Shown: positions 1 to 6,434 of the stretch, one piece after another
Layout: each line of letters begins with the position of its first letter
How positions within the stretch are numbered: position 1 is the first letter of the stretch
Origin: DATGFK01 sp040007395
Lineage (GTDB): Bacteria > Chloroflexota > Anaerolineae > Aggregatilineales > UBA2796
Assembly (NCBI GenBank): GCA_040007395.1
Contig: JBDTVG010000091.1
Span: 1-20,014, forward strand
Reading direction: 5' to 3'
DNA length: 20,014 bases
The notes under the pieces: generated by a model
Databases searched by the model: none
What the model was told of the DNA's origin: nothing
What the model saw: only the letters and a program-made list of their open reading frames with translations
Translations under genes and position numbers: made by a program

Positions 1-35
1 GTAAGCTCAATTTTCGGCTAGGATCCATGAACGTC

Positions 36-52
36 AACTAGCAATCAGGGTA
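36..52 (-). repeat. 17-nt dispersed repeat, left copy
   Basis: Read on the minus strand this is TACCCTGATTGCTAGTT. The same 17 bases occur exactly on the plus strand at 19960-19976, so the two copies are inverted relative to each other. It lies in the gap beyond the 3' end of the ABC permease gene. A minus-strand ATG follows at 28-26. The match stops abruptly at 17 nt, there is no flanking target duplication, and the motif is not itself palindromic. Function unknown. Confidence 0.5.
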
Positions 53-62
53 TAGTATCTCT

Positions 63-1019
63 TCACGTTCTCTGATTCTGGCGGCGCTCACGCGCCATAC
101 TTGCTTCGATCCATTTGACGATCAGCGAGAGCAGTAAGGTCATGACCAGATACAGGTATGCTACTACAGTATACGGCTCAAATACCAAAAAGGTACTGGA
201 AGCATAAAGTTTGCCTAGTAAGGTGATGTCGGATACACCAAGCGCGGATACCAGCGATGAATCTTTGAGCATGGAAATAAAATCGTTGCCAAGTGGCGGC
301 AGTACCAGTCGAACCGCCTGACGCAGCACAATATGGCGCATCGCTTGCCATTGAGTCATGCCGAGCGCACGGGCGGCTTCGATCTGCCCCCGATCCACTG
401 CTTCGATGCCTGCCCGAAAGATCTCCGCGAGGAAAGCGGAATAGGCCACCGTCAGGGCAATGATAACTCGCGCCACTTCACTGAAATCGCGTAGGCTAAC
501 TTGTAATAGGGCTTGGCCCACCATTGTCAACAAAGTTATGCGGCTATCAATTGTCATAGGATGGGATAAGGTTTGATGCACCGTTGACAGCAAATGTGCA
601 ACGACTATCTTGTCGCCGAGGTCATAAATCCCGGCAATAATTGCAGGGATAATCGCCAGAGCGATGTAGAACATCAATACTAGAGTCGGAATGCCACGCA
701 CAATTTCTACATAAAACGTGCTTATTTGATGAAGAAAAACATTGCTAGACACGCGGCCTAGCGCCACAATCAAGCCTATAGTCACTGCTGCGATATAGGC
801 AATCAACGTAACCTCAATCGTAAGGACCAAACCAGCACTGATTGCTCCAAAGATCTTTTGGTATTGCTCATCAGTTGCCATGTGCCATGCAAAGAGTACT
901 CCCAGCAGCGCGGCAACCAGTGCCCACCACGGTAAGTGGCTGATTCGGCTGGAGAAGGGCACAAGGCGCGGTTTGCCAAATTCAGGCATAACACGGCGGG
1001 GATCGGGGCCGAAACTCAA
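63..1019 (-). CDS. Polar amino acid ABC transporter, permease subunit (HisM/GlnP family)
   Basis: This is an inner-membrane subunit that forms the channel of an amino-acid importer of the PAAT family. The 318 residues hold several hydrophobic helices. The ABC-permease EAA loop is at about residues 214-242 (EAARALGMTQWQAMRHIVLRQ, then PPLGNDF), where the ATPase docks. The family core motif EIVRGIPTLVLMF is at about 105-117. The protein is longer than the usual 220-260 residues: it has an N-terminal extension of about 50 residues and an insert at about 130-180 between core helices. The chosen start is a TTG preceded by AAGGG at good spacing. An ATG at residue 11 (codon 989-987) has no visible ribosome site. 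The substrate-binding protein gene lies 97 nt upstream on the same strand. The ATP-binding subunit is not in the window and may lie beyond the left edge. Specificity cannot be read from the sequence. Confidence 0.93.
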   Translation of the reverse strand: MSFGPDPRRVMPEFGKPRLVPFSSRISHLPWWALVAALLGVLFAWHMATDEQYQKIFGAISAGLVLTIEVTLIAYIAAVTIGLIVALGRVSSNVFLHQISTFYVEIVRGIPTLVLMFYIALAIIPAIIAGIYDLGDKIVVAHLLSTVHQTLSHPMTIDSRITLLTMVGQALLQVSLRDFSEVARVIIALTVAYSAFLAEIFRAGIEAVDRGQIEAARALGMTQWQAMRHIVLRQAVRLVLPPLGNDFISMLKDSSLVSALGVSDITLLGKLYASSTFLVFEPYTVVAYLYLVMTLLLSLIVKWIEASMARERRQNQRT

Positions 1020-1036
1020 AATTGGAAACCCTTCAC

Positions 1037-1086
1037 AAGATAAAATAAGTCAGAGTCAATTCATTTTATCTTGAATTGACTCTGAC
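1037..1086 (-). terminator. Hairpin between binding-protein and permease genes (attenuator or mRNA stabiliser)
   Basis: A perfect 15-bp inverted repeat (GTCAGAGTCAATTCA at 1049-1063, its complement at 1072-1086) has an 8-nt loop. In the minus-strand transcript it is followed by an AU-rich run (TTATTTTATC). It sits after the binding-protein stop and before the permease start. This fits partial termination, or protection of the upstream mRNA so that the binding protein is made in excess, as is common for ABC importers. A second 10-bp pairing (AAGATAAAAT at 1037-1046 with 1063-1072) uses the loop of the first, so the two folds compete. Confidence 0.7.
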
Positions 1087-1116
1087 AATATTACCGCATC
1101 TATCGACGGTCGGTAG

Positions 1117-1974
1117 TTATTTAGTGGCAGTAGCGGCTGCGGTTGCAGCAGGCGTTGCCGATGCAGCGTTGGGGTCGTACAGGAAGAACCACTTGTTATC
1201 CAAGTAAGTCAGGTAATCATCAGCGGTCATCGAGTCAAGTGCTGCATTGAAAGGTGCAACTAGATCGCTGCCCTTCTTGAAGATCAGCCCCAGTGGATCG
1301 CTGGACAATGTTTCATTGAGTAGTTTAAGTTTGCCAGCATTTGCACCGATATAGCCACGCCCTGCCGCCACATCAGAGATTACCGCGTCTACGTCACCTT
1401 TGAGCAGTGCTTGTACGGAAAAGCCGAAGTTATCGTAGAACACGATGCGTGGATCTTTTTCCTTGAGCAAGCCTTCGGCAACATATTGTCCGGTTGTGCC
1501 TGCCTGTGTACCGATCTTGAGGTCTTTGTTGGCAACAAATGACACACTATCGACAAATTTGGTTTCATCCGAACGCACGAGGAATTTGGTTTCTACCGTG
1601 ATATAGGGCTTGGAGAAATCGACCTGTTGTTTGCGCTCGTCCGTGATCGAAATGCCAACCATACCGACATCGAATTGGCCCTGATTAACTGCTACCAAGA
1701 AGCCGGGCCATTCGCCTGTCTTGTAGGTCAGCTTGCAATTGAGCCGGGAGCAGATTTCACCCATAAGTTCATACTCGTAGCCGACGGCCTTACCGCCCTT
1801 GGGATCGATAAAGCTGAATGGCACGTAGTCGTTCGAATCCACCACAATGATTTCGCGACCTTTCAAGTCGGGAAGTTGGGGCGGGATCTGGACTTGAGCG
1901 CGGGCTACTGAAGAGGCAGTCGCCAGTAGTAGAACGGCGATCAACAACGTAATGAGACGCTTGGAAATTCGCAC
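1117..1974 (-). CDS. Amino acid ABC transporter substrate-binding protein (SBP_bac_3 family)
   Basis: This is an extracytoplasmic receptor that captures an amino acid and delivers it to the permease encoded just downstream. Residues 1-26 are a signal peptide: RISKR, a Leu/Ile/Val core, then ARA before Gln27. There is no lipobox cysteine, so the protein is predicted to be secreted rather than lipid-anchored. The family-3 fold is clear: an N-terminal lobe opening with IIVVDSNDYVPFSFIDPKG, then GYEYELMGEICSRL, FDVGMVGISITDERKQQVDFSKPY, and a hinge-proximal KIGTQAGTTGQY. The C-terminus ends in an Ala/Thr-rich tail (about residues 268-285) beyond the normal fold. The start is GTG with a strong ribosome site (AAGGAG, 9 nt upstream). 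The ligand cannot be named; a polar or charged amino acid is typical. Confidence 0.93.
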   Translation of the reverse strand: MRISKRLITLLIAVLLLATASSVARAQVQIPPQLPDLKGREIIVVDSNDYVPFSFIDPKGGKAVGYEYELMGEICSRLNCKLTYKTGEWPGFLVAVNQGQFDVGMVGISITDERKQQVDFSKPYITVETKFLVRSDETKFVDSVSFVANKDLKIGTQAGTTGQYVAEGLLKEKDPRIVFYDNFGFSVQALLKGDVDAVISDVAAGRGYIGANAGKLKLLNETLSSDPLGLIFKKGSDLVAPFNAALDSMTADDYLTYLDNKWFFLYDPNAASATPAATAAATATK

Positions 1975-2016
1975 GGTTAATTTCTCCTTGTTGACGTGTA
2001 AGACACGCTTAAGAGC

Positions 2017-2050
2017 ATTCTAAAGGAGCCGCAATTGTCACAAGTGTGAC
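2017..2050 (-). promoter_or_regulatory. Possible promoter and operator upstream of the binding-protein gene
   Basis: On the minus strand a -10-like TAGAAT (2022-2017) is preceded at 15 nt by TTGTGA (2043-2038). The TTGTGA lies inside a 6-bp-arm palindrome, GTCACACTTGTGAC (2050-2037). A regulator-binding palindrome over the -35 would fit repression of the transporter. The spacing is shorter than ideal and no regulator gene is adjacent, so this is a weak call. Confidence 0.3.
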
Positions 2051-2054
2051 GAGT

Positions 2055-2165
2055 TCAGTCAAGTATTTCAGTGCGCATCATTTCATATTCGAGGGCAAGC
2101 ACCACCGAGTTAAACACATCTTCACCGTTCATATTGGGCAAATGTGGGTGTTTCTCAGCTATAAA
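2055..2165 (-). pseudogene. Remnant of an alpha/beta-hydrolase gene (C-terminal end only)
   Basis: Reading the minus strand from 2150 gives HPHLPNMNGEDVFNSVVLAL, then about 12 more residues and a TGA stop at 2057-2055. This aligns with the C-terminus of the intact hydrolase at 3555-4361 (GHMPNMECANVFNQAVLEFL): 9 of 20 residues are identical, including the catalytic His and the PNM motif. The DNA also matches well (for example TTAAACACAT and CATATTGGGCA on the plus strand). In-frame sequence upstream is closed by a TAA at 2168-2166 and no start is available, so only about 30 codons of the gene remain. It is probably a leftover of a deleted paralogue or of a partial duplication. Confidence 0.6.
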
Positions 2166-2212
2166 TTACGAAGTGCTCAGAATATTGGGGGCTAACACTT
2201 CCTAATTTCGAG

Positions 2213-3328
2213 CTAATTCGATTGCGCGTAGCTGATGCGGTAAATTGCGCCAGCACGATCATCTGACACAAGAAGTGCGCCATCGGGCATAACCTGTAGA
2301 TCCACCGGACGACCCCATGCAGTATTCCCTTGCAACCAGCCCTGTGCAAATGGTTCATAAGAGATAGCCTTACCATTGCCATCGAGACATACCAGCGTCA
2401 CGCGATAGCCGATAGGGACGCTGCGGCTCTCTGAGCCATGCTCAGCGATAAACACCTGATTTTGATAAGCTATTGGAAACATCGTTCCTGTGTAGAACCG
2501 CATTCCGAGCGCCGCGACATGTGGCCCAAGGACTTGTTGCGGTGCCGTAAATTCAGTGCACTTGTGTCCACCGCCGAACTGTGGATCGACTATCGTGCCG
2601 CCATGACAAAAGGGGAATCCAAAGTTCAGCCCTGCCTGAGGTGCAGCATTCAATTCGTCGGGCGGAATGTCATCGCCCAACGTATCTATCCCATTGTCGG
2701 TGAACCATAATGCGTCCGTATCAGGCTGCCAATCGAAGCCAACAGTATTGCGGATGCCCTGTGCATACACCTGAAGGTTGCTGCCGTCAGGGTTCATGCT
2801 CATGATCACACCATAAACATTGGCATTGATCTGGCAGATGTTGCAGGGTGCGCCTACCGGAACATACAGCTTCCCATCGGGGCCAAACCTGATGAACTTC
2901 CAGCCATGCAGTGGCTGCGATGGGAAGTGGCTATTGACGACCACAGCCTTTGGCGGGTTATTTAGCCTTGCCTCGATGTTATCAAAGCGGATAACGCGCG
3001 TTTGTTCGGCAACATAGAGAGCGCCCTCGCGGAAGGCTACTCCATTGGGCTGGTCTAATCCGCTAGCAATGACACTAATCTTTGCTGCCGCGCCGCTGCC
3101 TGTAATGGCATAGACTTTTCCCGTTTGCCGAGTGCCGACGAACAATGTGCCTTGCGTGCCGAGCGCCATCGAACGCGCACCCGTTACCCCGGCCGCGTAG
3201 ACTTCGATTTTAAAACCAGCCGGCAGCGTGATCCTGCTTAGTGGTAGGTTTGATTGTGCAGTAACTGGCGATTGTGTACTGGCAAAGGTTAGTAAGATGA
3301 GTATTGTAGCAAGGCCTAATTTTCTCAT
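2213..3328 (-). CDS. Secreted PQQ-dependent sugar/sorbosone dehydrogenase-like beta-propeller (COG2133)
   Basis: This is predicted to be a secreted six-bladed propeller of the soluble glucose/sorbosone dehydrogenase family, which oxidises sugars or related alcohols using PQQ. Its substrate is not known. The 371 residues begin with a signal peptide (MRKLGLATILILLTFAS, cleavage near TAQS at about residue 25) and then LPAGFKIEVYAAGV, the usual first strand. Family motifs follow in order: PLHGWKFIRFGPDGKLYVPVGAP (140-161, His141 being the candidate catalytic base), RNTVGFDW (193-200), WFTDNG (208-213), FIAEHGS (293-299), WGRPVDLQVMPDGALLVSDD near the end. Four cysteines, Cys162, Cys165, Cys241 and Cys257, could form disulphides. 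I chose the ATG at 3328, which has AAAAGAG 7 nt upstream and begins the signal peptide. A longer TTG-initiated reading from 3385 adds 19 unlikely residues. No PQQ biosynthesis genes are present here. The upstream leader is strongly structured. Confidence 0.85.
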   Translation of the reverse strand: MRKLGLATILILLTFASTQSPVTAQSNLPLSRITLPAGFKIEVYAAGVTGARSMALGTQGTLFVGTRQTGKVYAITGSGAAAKISVIASGLDQPNGVAFREGALYVAEQTRVIRFDNIEARLNNPPKAVVVNSHFPSQPLHGWKFIRFGPDGKLYVPVGAPCNICQINANVYGVIMSMNPDGSNLQVYAQGIRNTVGFDWQPDTDALWFTDNGIDTLGDDIPPDELNAAPQAGLNFGFPFCHGGTIVDPQFGGGHKCTEFTAPQQVLGPHVAALGMRFYTGTMFPIAYQNQVFIAEHGSESRSVPIGYRVTLVCLDGNGKAISYEPFAQGWLQGNTAWGRPVDLQVMPDGALLVSDDRAGAIYRISYAQSN

Positions 3329-3369
3329 GTACAAACTCTTTTCTGTTTGTGAACTGTAACTGGCAGGGC

Positions 3370-3456
3370 AAACGCATCGAATCAAAAAGGCCCAAATCGC
3401 CTTACCCCGTGCACGAACAGAGAAAGATTCAGGGTAAGCTGAATTTTGATGCGTTT
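3370..3456 (-). other. Structured leader or small palindromic element upstream of the dehydrogenase-like gene
   Basis: This segment has nested inverted repeats. An outer 9-bp stem pairs AAACGCATC (3370-3378) with GATGCGTTT (3448-3456). An inner 7-bp stem pairs CTTACCC (3401-3407) with GGGTAAG (3432-3438). A local hairpin, ATTCAG with CTGAAT around GGTAAG (3428-3445), competes with the inner stem for the same bases. The segment lies 42-128 nt upstream of the ATG at 3328. It could be a regulatory RNA leader or a short non-autonomous palindromic insertion. No target duplication is seen and it matches no riboswitch class I recognise. Confidence 0.4.
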
Positions 3457-3471
3457 ACCTTGATGGTCACC

Positions 3472-3487
3472 ACCCTAAAGTTAGGGT
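3472..3487. promoter_or_regulatory. Operator-like palindrome ACCCTAAAGTTAGGGT
   Basis: A 16-bp palindrome with perfect 7-bp arms around a 2-nt centre lies between the dehydrogenase-like and hydrolase genes. Dyads of this size and A/T-centred form are typical of MerR- or TetR-family operators. On the plus strand TTGACT (3487-3492) and TGTAAT (3510-3515) are spaced 17 nt and look like a promoter, but no plus-strand gene follows. On the minus strand the palindrome is about 144 nt upstream of the dehydrogenase-like ATG. Confidence 0.35.
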
Positions 3488-3554
3488 TGACTCATGTTCC
3501 ATAGTCAAATGTAATTAATTGGTAGTGGAATCGCAACTCTCACTCCCAAAGTTC

Positions 3555-4361
3555 TCATTCATTGAAATGGGGAAGGTGCGTTAAGAACTCAAGCACCGCT
3601 TGGTTAAACACATTAGCACATTCCATATTGGGCATATGCCCCGCGTCGTCAATGATAATCAGCCGCGAATTAGGGATTTTCTCGTTCATAAATTCTGCGT
3701 CGCTTATCGGTGTAAACTCATCTTCGCGACCTACAACGATTAAAGTTGGAACTGTAATGAGAGATAACAGCCCCGTATAATCAGGTCGTTCGGCACGGCC
3801 TCGCAAGGCAGCGGCGGCTCCTTCAGGAGCCGTTGTTTGCATCATTTCAAGGACACGATCTGCGATGTCGGGATGTTTAATTATCGTAGATTTCGAGACC
3901 ATTTTTGGCAAAACTTCATCGGCGTAGGGTTGCATCCCTTCCCGAACAAGTCGATCAGCCATTTCATAGCGTTGGCGATAACCTTCCTCAGTCTCGCCCT
4001 GAGCAAAAGTATCGGCTAAGATTAATGCTGTCACCCGCTGCGGAAAGAGTCGATAAAACTCAAGGACAATCTGCCCGCCCATCGAAAGCCCACCTAAAAC
4101 GATCTGGTCAACTTTCAAGGCATCCAAAAGTCGGGCAAGATCACGGGCAAAATCTTCGAGCAATGTCTTCCAGCTGATCACGGTTGTTTCGCCATAGCCA
4201 CGTAGATCCGGCACGATAACTCGACACGCCGTCGCTAATCCCCCGATCTGGTCATTCCACATGGTTCGATTAAAAGGATGCCCATGAATAAAGACACAAG
4301 GCATACCTACCTCAGTGTCGTTATAAGCAACAGATATATCCTCCAACTGAATAGTGCTCAT
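3555..4361 (-). CDS. Alpha/beta-fold hydrolase
   Basis: This is a cytoplasmic serine hydrolase of the alpha/beta superfamily (268 residues, normal length, no signal peptide). The catalytic triad is visible: nucleophile Ser93 in the elbow GLSMGG (91-96), acid Asp214 in VVGREDEFTP, and His242 in DDAGHMPNME. The oxyanion-hole HGHPF is at 26-30 and the PDLRGYGET strand-loop at 51-59. The cap region (about 118-190) is short and helical. The motifs resemble the 3-oxoadipate enol-lactonase/haloperoxidase-like branch, but the substrate cannot be assigned. The ATG start has AAAGGA 6 nt upstream. The gene stands alone on the minus strand. Promoter-like hexamers at 4478-4506 lie before it, and a decayed tRNA occupies its probable leader. 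A remnant of a related gene lies 1.4 kb away at 2055-2165. Confidence 0.9.
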   Translation of the reverse strand: MSTIQLEDISVAYNDTEVGMPCVFIHGHPFNRTMWNDQIGGLATACRVIVPDLRGYGETTVISWKTLLEDFARDLARLLDALKVDQIVLGGLSMGGQIVLEFYRLFPQRVTALILADTFAQGETEEGYRQRYEMADRLVREGMQPYADEVLPKMVSKSTIIKHPDIADRVLEMMQTTAPEGAAAALRGRAERPDYTGLLSLITVPTLIVVGREDEFTPISDAEFMNEKIPNSRLIIIDDAGHMPNMECANVFNQAVLEFLTHLPHFNE

Positions 4362-4411
4362 CGCTTTCCTTTGCAGTTATTGGGTGGGGTTTTTCGGAAA
4401 AATCTTGAGGG

Positions 4412-4463
4412 TGGATCCGAAGGGACTTGAACCGCGTACTTCAACCAATTGGGCTACACGCCC
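4412..4463 (-). pseudogene. tRNA remnant lacking the anticodon arm
   Basis: On the minus strand the sequence starts GGGCGTGTAGCCCAATTGG, a typical 5' acceptor end, TA linker and D-loop. It then jumps directly to the variable region and T-loop (GCGGTTCAAGTCCC) and ends TTCGGATCCA plus CC. About 52 nt remain of the normal 74-76. The 3' side of the D-stem and the whole anticodon arm are missing. The T-stem keeps only its two loop-closing G-C pairs, and the acceptor ends pair poorly (GGG with TCC only). It cannot be a working tRNA and its identity cannot be recovered. Confidence 0.65.
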
Positions 4464-4477
4464 GAAAAGATGAAAAA

Positions 4478-4506
4478 AGTATAGCATTGGTCTCCCCACC
4501 TAACAA
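4478..4506 (-). promoter_or_regulatory. Sigma-70-like promoter before the tRNA remnant and hydrolase
   Basis: The minus strand shows TTGTTA (4506-4501), a 17-nt spacer, and TATACT (4483-4478). Transcription would begin near 4470, just before the tRNA remnant. It probably was the tRNA promoter. It may now drive the hydrolase gene, with the tRNA remnant in the 5' untranslated region. Confidence 0.5.
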
Positions 4507-4567
4507 GGTTTGAAAAGTGAAGGGAGGGTATCGGCATGATGCGGTCAGGTGGAGCCAGCGAGTTCCA

Positions 4568-4948
4568 TTACTGAAGCAGGTTGACCACATGGGCGACAAT
4601 ATCATCAAGCCTCATCGGCTTAGTCAGATAGCTGTCGATGCCAGCTTCAAACTCTTGTGAGACCTGAAAACTGCGGGCATGGGCCGTCATAATCACAATG
4701 ATGGTATGGTTGTCGCCGGACGACTCCAACGCACGAACTTGTGAAGCAACCTCGAAACCGTTCATACCCGGCATAGCAACATCCAGCAGGATGAGGGCCG
4801 GCGGTTTTTGCTTGAAGGCTTCCAGTGCGGCATCGCCGTTCAGCGCAATGGCTGTTTCAAAACCCTGTTCCTGAAAAGCGTTTGCTAACAGTTTGCAGAG
4901 ATTTTTGTCATCGTCAACCAGTAGAATTTGTTTCGGTGCATTTGACAC
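4568..4948 (-). CDS. Stand-alone response regulator receiver protein
   Basis: This is a single CheY-like receiver domain (126 residues) with no output domain, so it is expected to act through protein contacts or as a phosphorelay step. The phosphorylation site is intact: acidic pocket Asp12-Asp13, phospho-acceptor Asp56 in LILLDVAMPGMNG, Thr88 in IMTAHA, and Lys110 in YLTKPM. The start is GTG with AAGGG 8 nt upstream. An in-frame ATG is absent until the MPGMNG region, so the GTG is well supported. No histidine kinase lies nearby. A second stand-alone receiver is encoded divergently at 5882. Confidence 0.92.
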   Translation of the reverse strand: MSNAPKQILLVDDDKNLCKLLANAFQEQGFETAIALNGDAALEAFKQKPPALILLDVAMPGMNGFEVASQVRALESSGDNHTIIVIMTAHARSFQVSQEFEAGIDSYLTKPMRLDDIVAHVVNLLQ

Positions 4949-5252
4949 AGGCTATGCCCTTTGATCGCGATTAGCGAACTATGTCTATTTTTGTTACCTT
5001 CGTTAGGGTTGGTATGAATAGTAACACATCTAGCAAGCCTTAATGGTAAAAAAACTATTGCTGTCGCGTAGAGATTTGTTTACAACAGCGGCACTTTAGC
5101 TTACCCATTGAACCTACAAGGTGAATCTGCGAATCGTGTTTAGCTTTTTGTAATGTGCCTTATGAATGGTTGAATGGCAGCGATTGATCCTTTTACGCGG
5201 AAGTCCTGTAAAATAATTACCATAGTGATGCTATAGGGATCGATAAGTTGAC
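4949..5252. other. Intergenic region between divergent genes, no gene seen
   Basis: This 304-nt AT-rich gap separates the receiver gene (minus strand) from the small membrane-protein gene (plus strand), so it should hold both promoters. The best plus-strand candidate is TTGATC (5184-5189) with TAAAAT (5209-5214), at a long 19-nt spacing. I see no convincing operator, RNA gene or coding sequence in it. Confidence 0.4.
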
Positions 5253-5753
5253 ATGGAAAAAGCTAAACGTGACTCGCAGAAAAGGACATCATTTCCCTTT
5301 GCTACGATGCCTTTACCCTTCGAATTTACCGTCCCCTTGTCGCATATCGAGTGTGGCACGCGCTTAAAAAAACTGGCTTTTGTGGAGCCACCATCCGAGG
5401 TAGTTCTGCTTCTGGTGGACTCAGAAACGCAGCGTTTCCATATCACCACGCGGGCGCTACGATCCCATCTGGTGGAGACAAAAGGTTACTTCAAACAGCT
5501 TGGGGCTAGTTCGACTCAAGTAAAAGGGGAAATCTATGGTGATGCCTTTGCCATGCCTCTGTTCGCCGTTGTATCGGTGCTTGTTATTTTGGGCATTCTC
5601 CTGAGTGGGTTTAATCTCTTGGTAGTACTGGGTGGCGTAGGCGTTTTTATGCTCGTCACCGCGTTTTGCCGCTCGCTCAGCCAACGTGCCAGTGCGGACC
5701 AACACGATCTGCTTCATCTGCTTGAAGACACGCTTACTATGCCAAATTCTTGA
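5253..5753 (+). CDS. Hypothetical membrane protein with two transmembrane segments
   Basis: I do not recognise this 166-residue protein. Residues 1-100 look soluble and contain a Pro-rich stretch (PFATMPLPFEFTVPLSH) followed by alternating strand-like segments (EVVLLLVDSETQRFHITTRAL). Two hydrophobic helices follow at about 101-119 and 121-138, separated by only a short Ser-Gly-Phe turn, so they form a hairpin in the membrane. A short Arg/Asp/His-rich tail ends the protein. It is not a signal-peptide protein. The ATG at 5253 has a poor ribosome site (AGGG about 14 nt upstream); an ATG at 5307 would be an alternative. It sits between two receiver-only regulators, but nothing in the sequence ties it to them. 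Confidence 0.65.
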   Translation: MEKAKRDSQKRTSFPFATMPLPFEFTVPLSHIECGTRLKKLAFVEPPSEVVLLLVDSETQRFHITTRALRSHLVETKGYFKQLGASSTQVKGEIYGDAFAMPLFAVVSVLVILGILLSGFNLLVVLGGVGVFMLVTAFCRSLSQRASADQHDLLHLLEDTLTMPNS

Positions 5754-5881
5754 GCGTTATCGATTCATTAATTTTACTAAAAATTTGTATTGTTTTTGTA
5801 ATGCAAATCGCAATTTAGTGAGAGTAACATTAAGCTAGAATTCAACAACAACTTTATTGCAATAATTCTGCGGAGTACACC

Positions 5882-6337
5882 ATGGTTTCTGTCCAAGTCA
5901 GTCATGCCCTCGTTATTGACGATGAATTCAATAACCGTGATTTTGCCGAAAAACTCCTTCAAAAGGCCGGGTTGCAGGTGTGCAGTGCCGCTAGTGGTGC
6001 AGAGGCGTTAGCACTTGTTGCAACGCTGCCGCATAACACATTGGTACTTATCGATCACGAATTGCCCGACACCACTGGCGTGCAGTTAATTAAGAAGATC
6101 CACGAAATCTCCCCAGACATGATGTTGGTCATGGCGACTATGCACGATCACACCCAGCTTATCGACGAAGCGTTCGAGGCAGGCGTACACATGTTTCTGA
6201 TCAAGCCCAATGGCTTTATCGAACTGTATCGCGCGCTGCTCTCTGGCGACAACACAATTTTGTCACGCGAGAATCGTTATATCGTCGATAATTATGGCCC
6301 CCGTAAATACAAGGGTGCGAAGAAACCTGTCTGCTAG
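5882..6337 (+). CDS. Stand-alone response regulator receiver protein with short basic tail
   Basis: This is a CheY-like receiver domain over residues 8-122 of 151, with no DNA-binding or enzymatic output domain. Phosphorylation residues are present: Asp13-Asp14, phospho-acceptor Asp58 in VLIDHELPDTTG, Thr86 in MATMHD, and Lys108 in FLIKPNG. A tail of about 25 residues rich in Arg, Lys and Tyr (YIVDNYGPRKYKGAKKPVC) follows and could bind a partner or nucleic acid; that is speculation. The ATG has GGAG 6 nt upstream. No kinase is adjacent. Sequence divergence from the receiver at 4568-4948 argues against a recent duplication. Confidence 0.9.
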   Translation: MVSVQVSHALVIDDEFNNRDFAEKLLQKAGLQVCSAASGAEALALVATLPHNTLVLIDHELPDTTGVQLIKKIHEISPDMMLVMATMHDHTQLIDEAFEAGVHMFLIKPNGFIELYRALLSGDNTILSRENRYIVDNYGPRKYKGAKKPVC

Positions 6338-6364
6338 TCTGGCATTCTAGGCAACTTCAAACGT

Positions 6365-6395
6365 GCCATATATGGGATTGCAAGCTATATATGGC
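6365..6395. terminator. Hairpin between convergent genes
   Basis: A 9-bp inverted repeat (GCCATATAT at 6365-6373 with ATATATGGC at 6387-6395) encloses a 13-nt loop. It lies 28 nt past the stop of the plus-strand receiver gene and beyond the stop of the minus-strand antitoxin-like gene, where a bidirectional terminator is expected. There is no clear U-tract on either side, so it is a moderate call. Confidence 0.45.
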
Positions 6396-6434
6396 TACTG
6401 TTGTAAATGGGTTATCAAGAACACACGTAGAAGC

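Noticed and set aside
1..28. Minus-strand ATG at 28 reading MDPSRKLSL to the left edge, a possible start of the missing ABC ATPase
   Set aside because: There are only nine codons, no ribosome site, and no match to the usual ATPase N-terminus.
2155..2382. Minus-strand 75-codon open frame over the end of the dehydrogenase-like gene
   Set aside because: It is out of frame with a well-supported gene and shows no family features.
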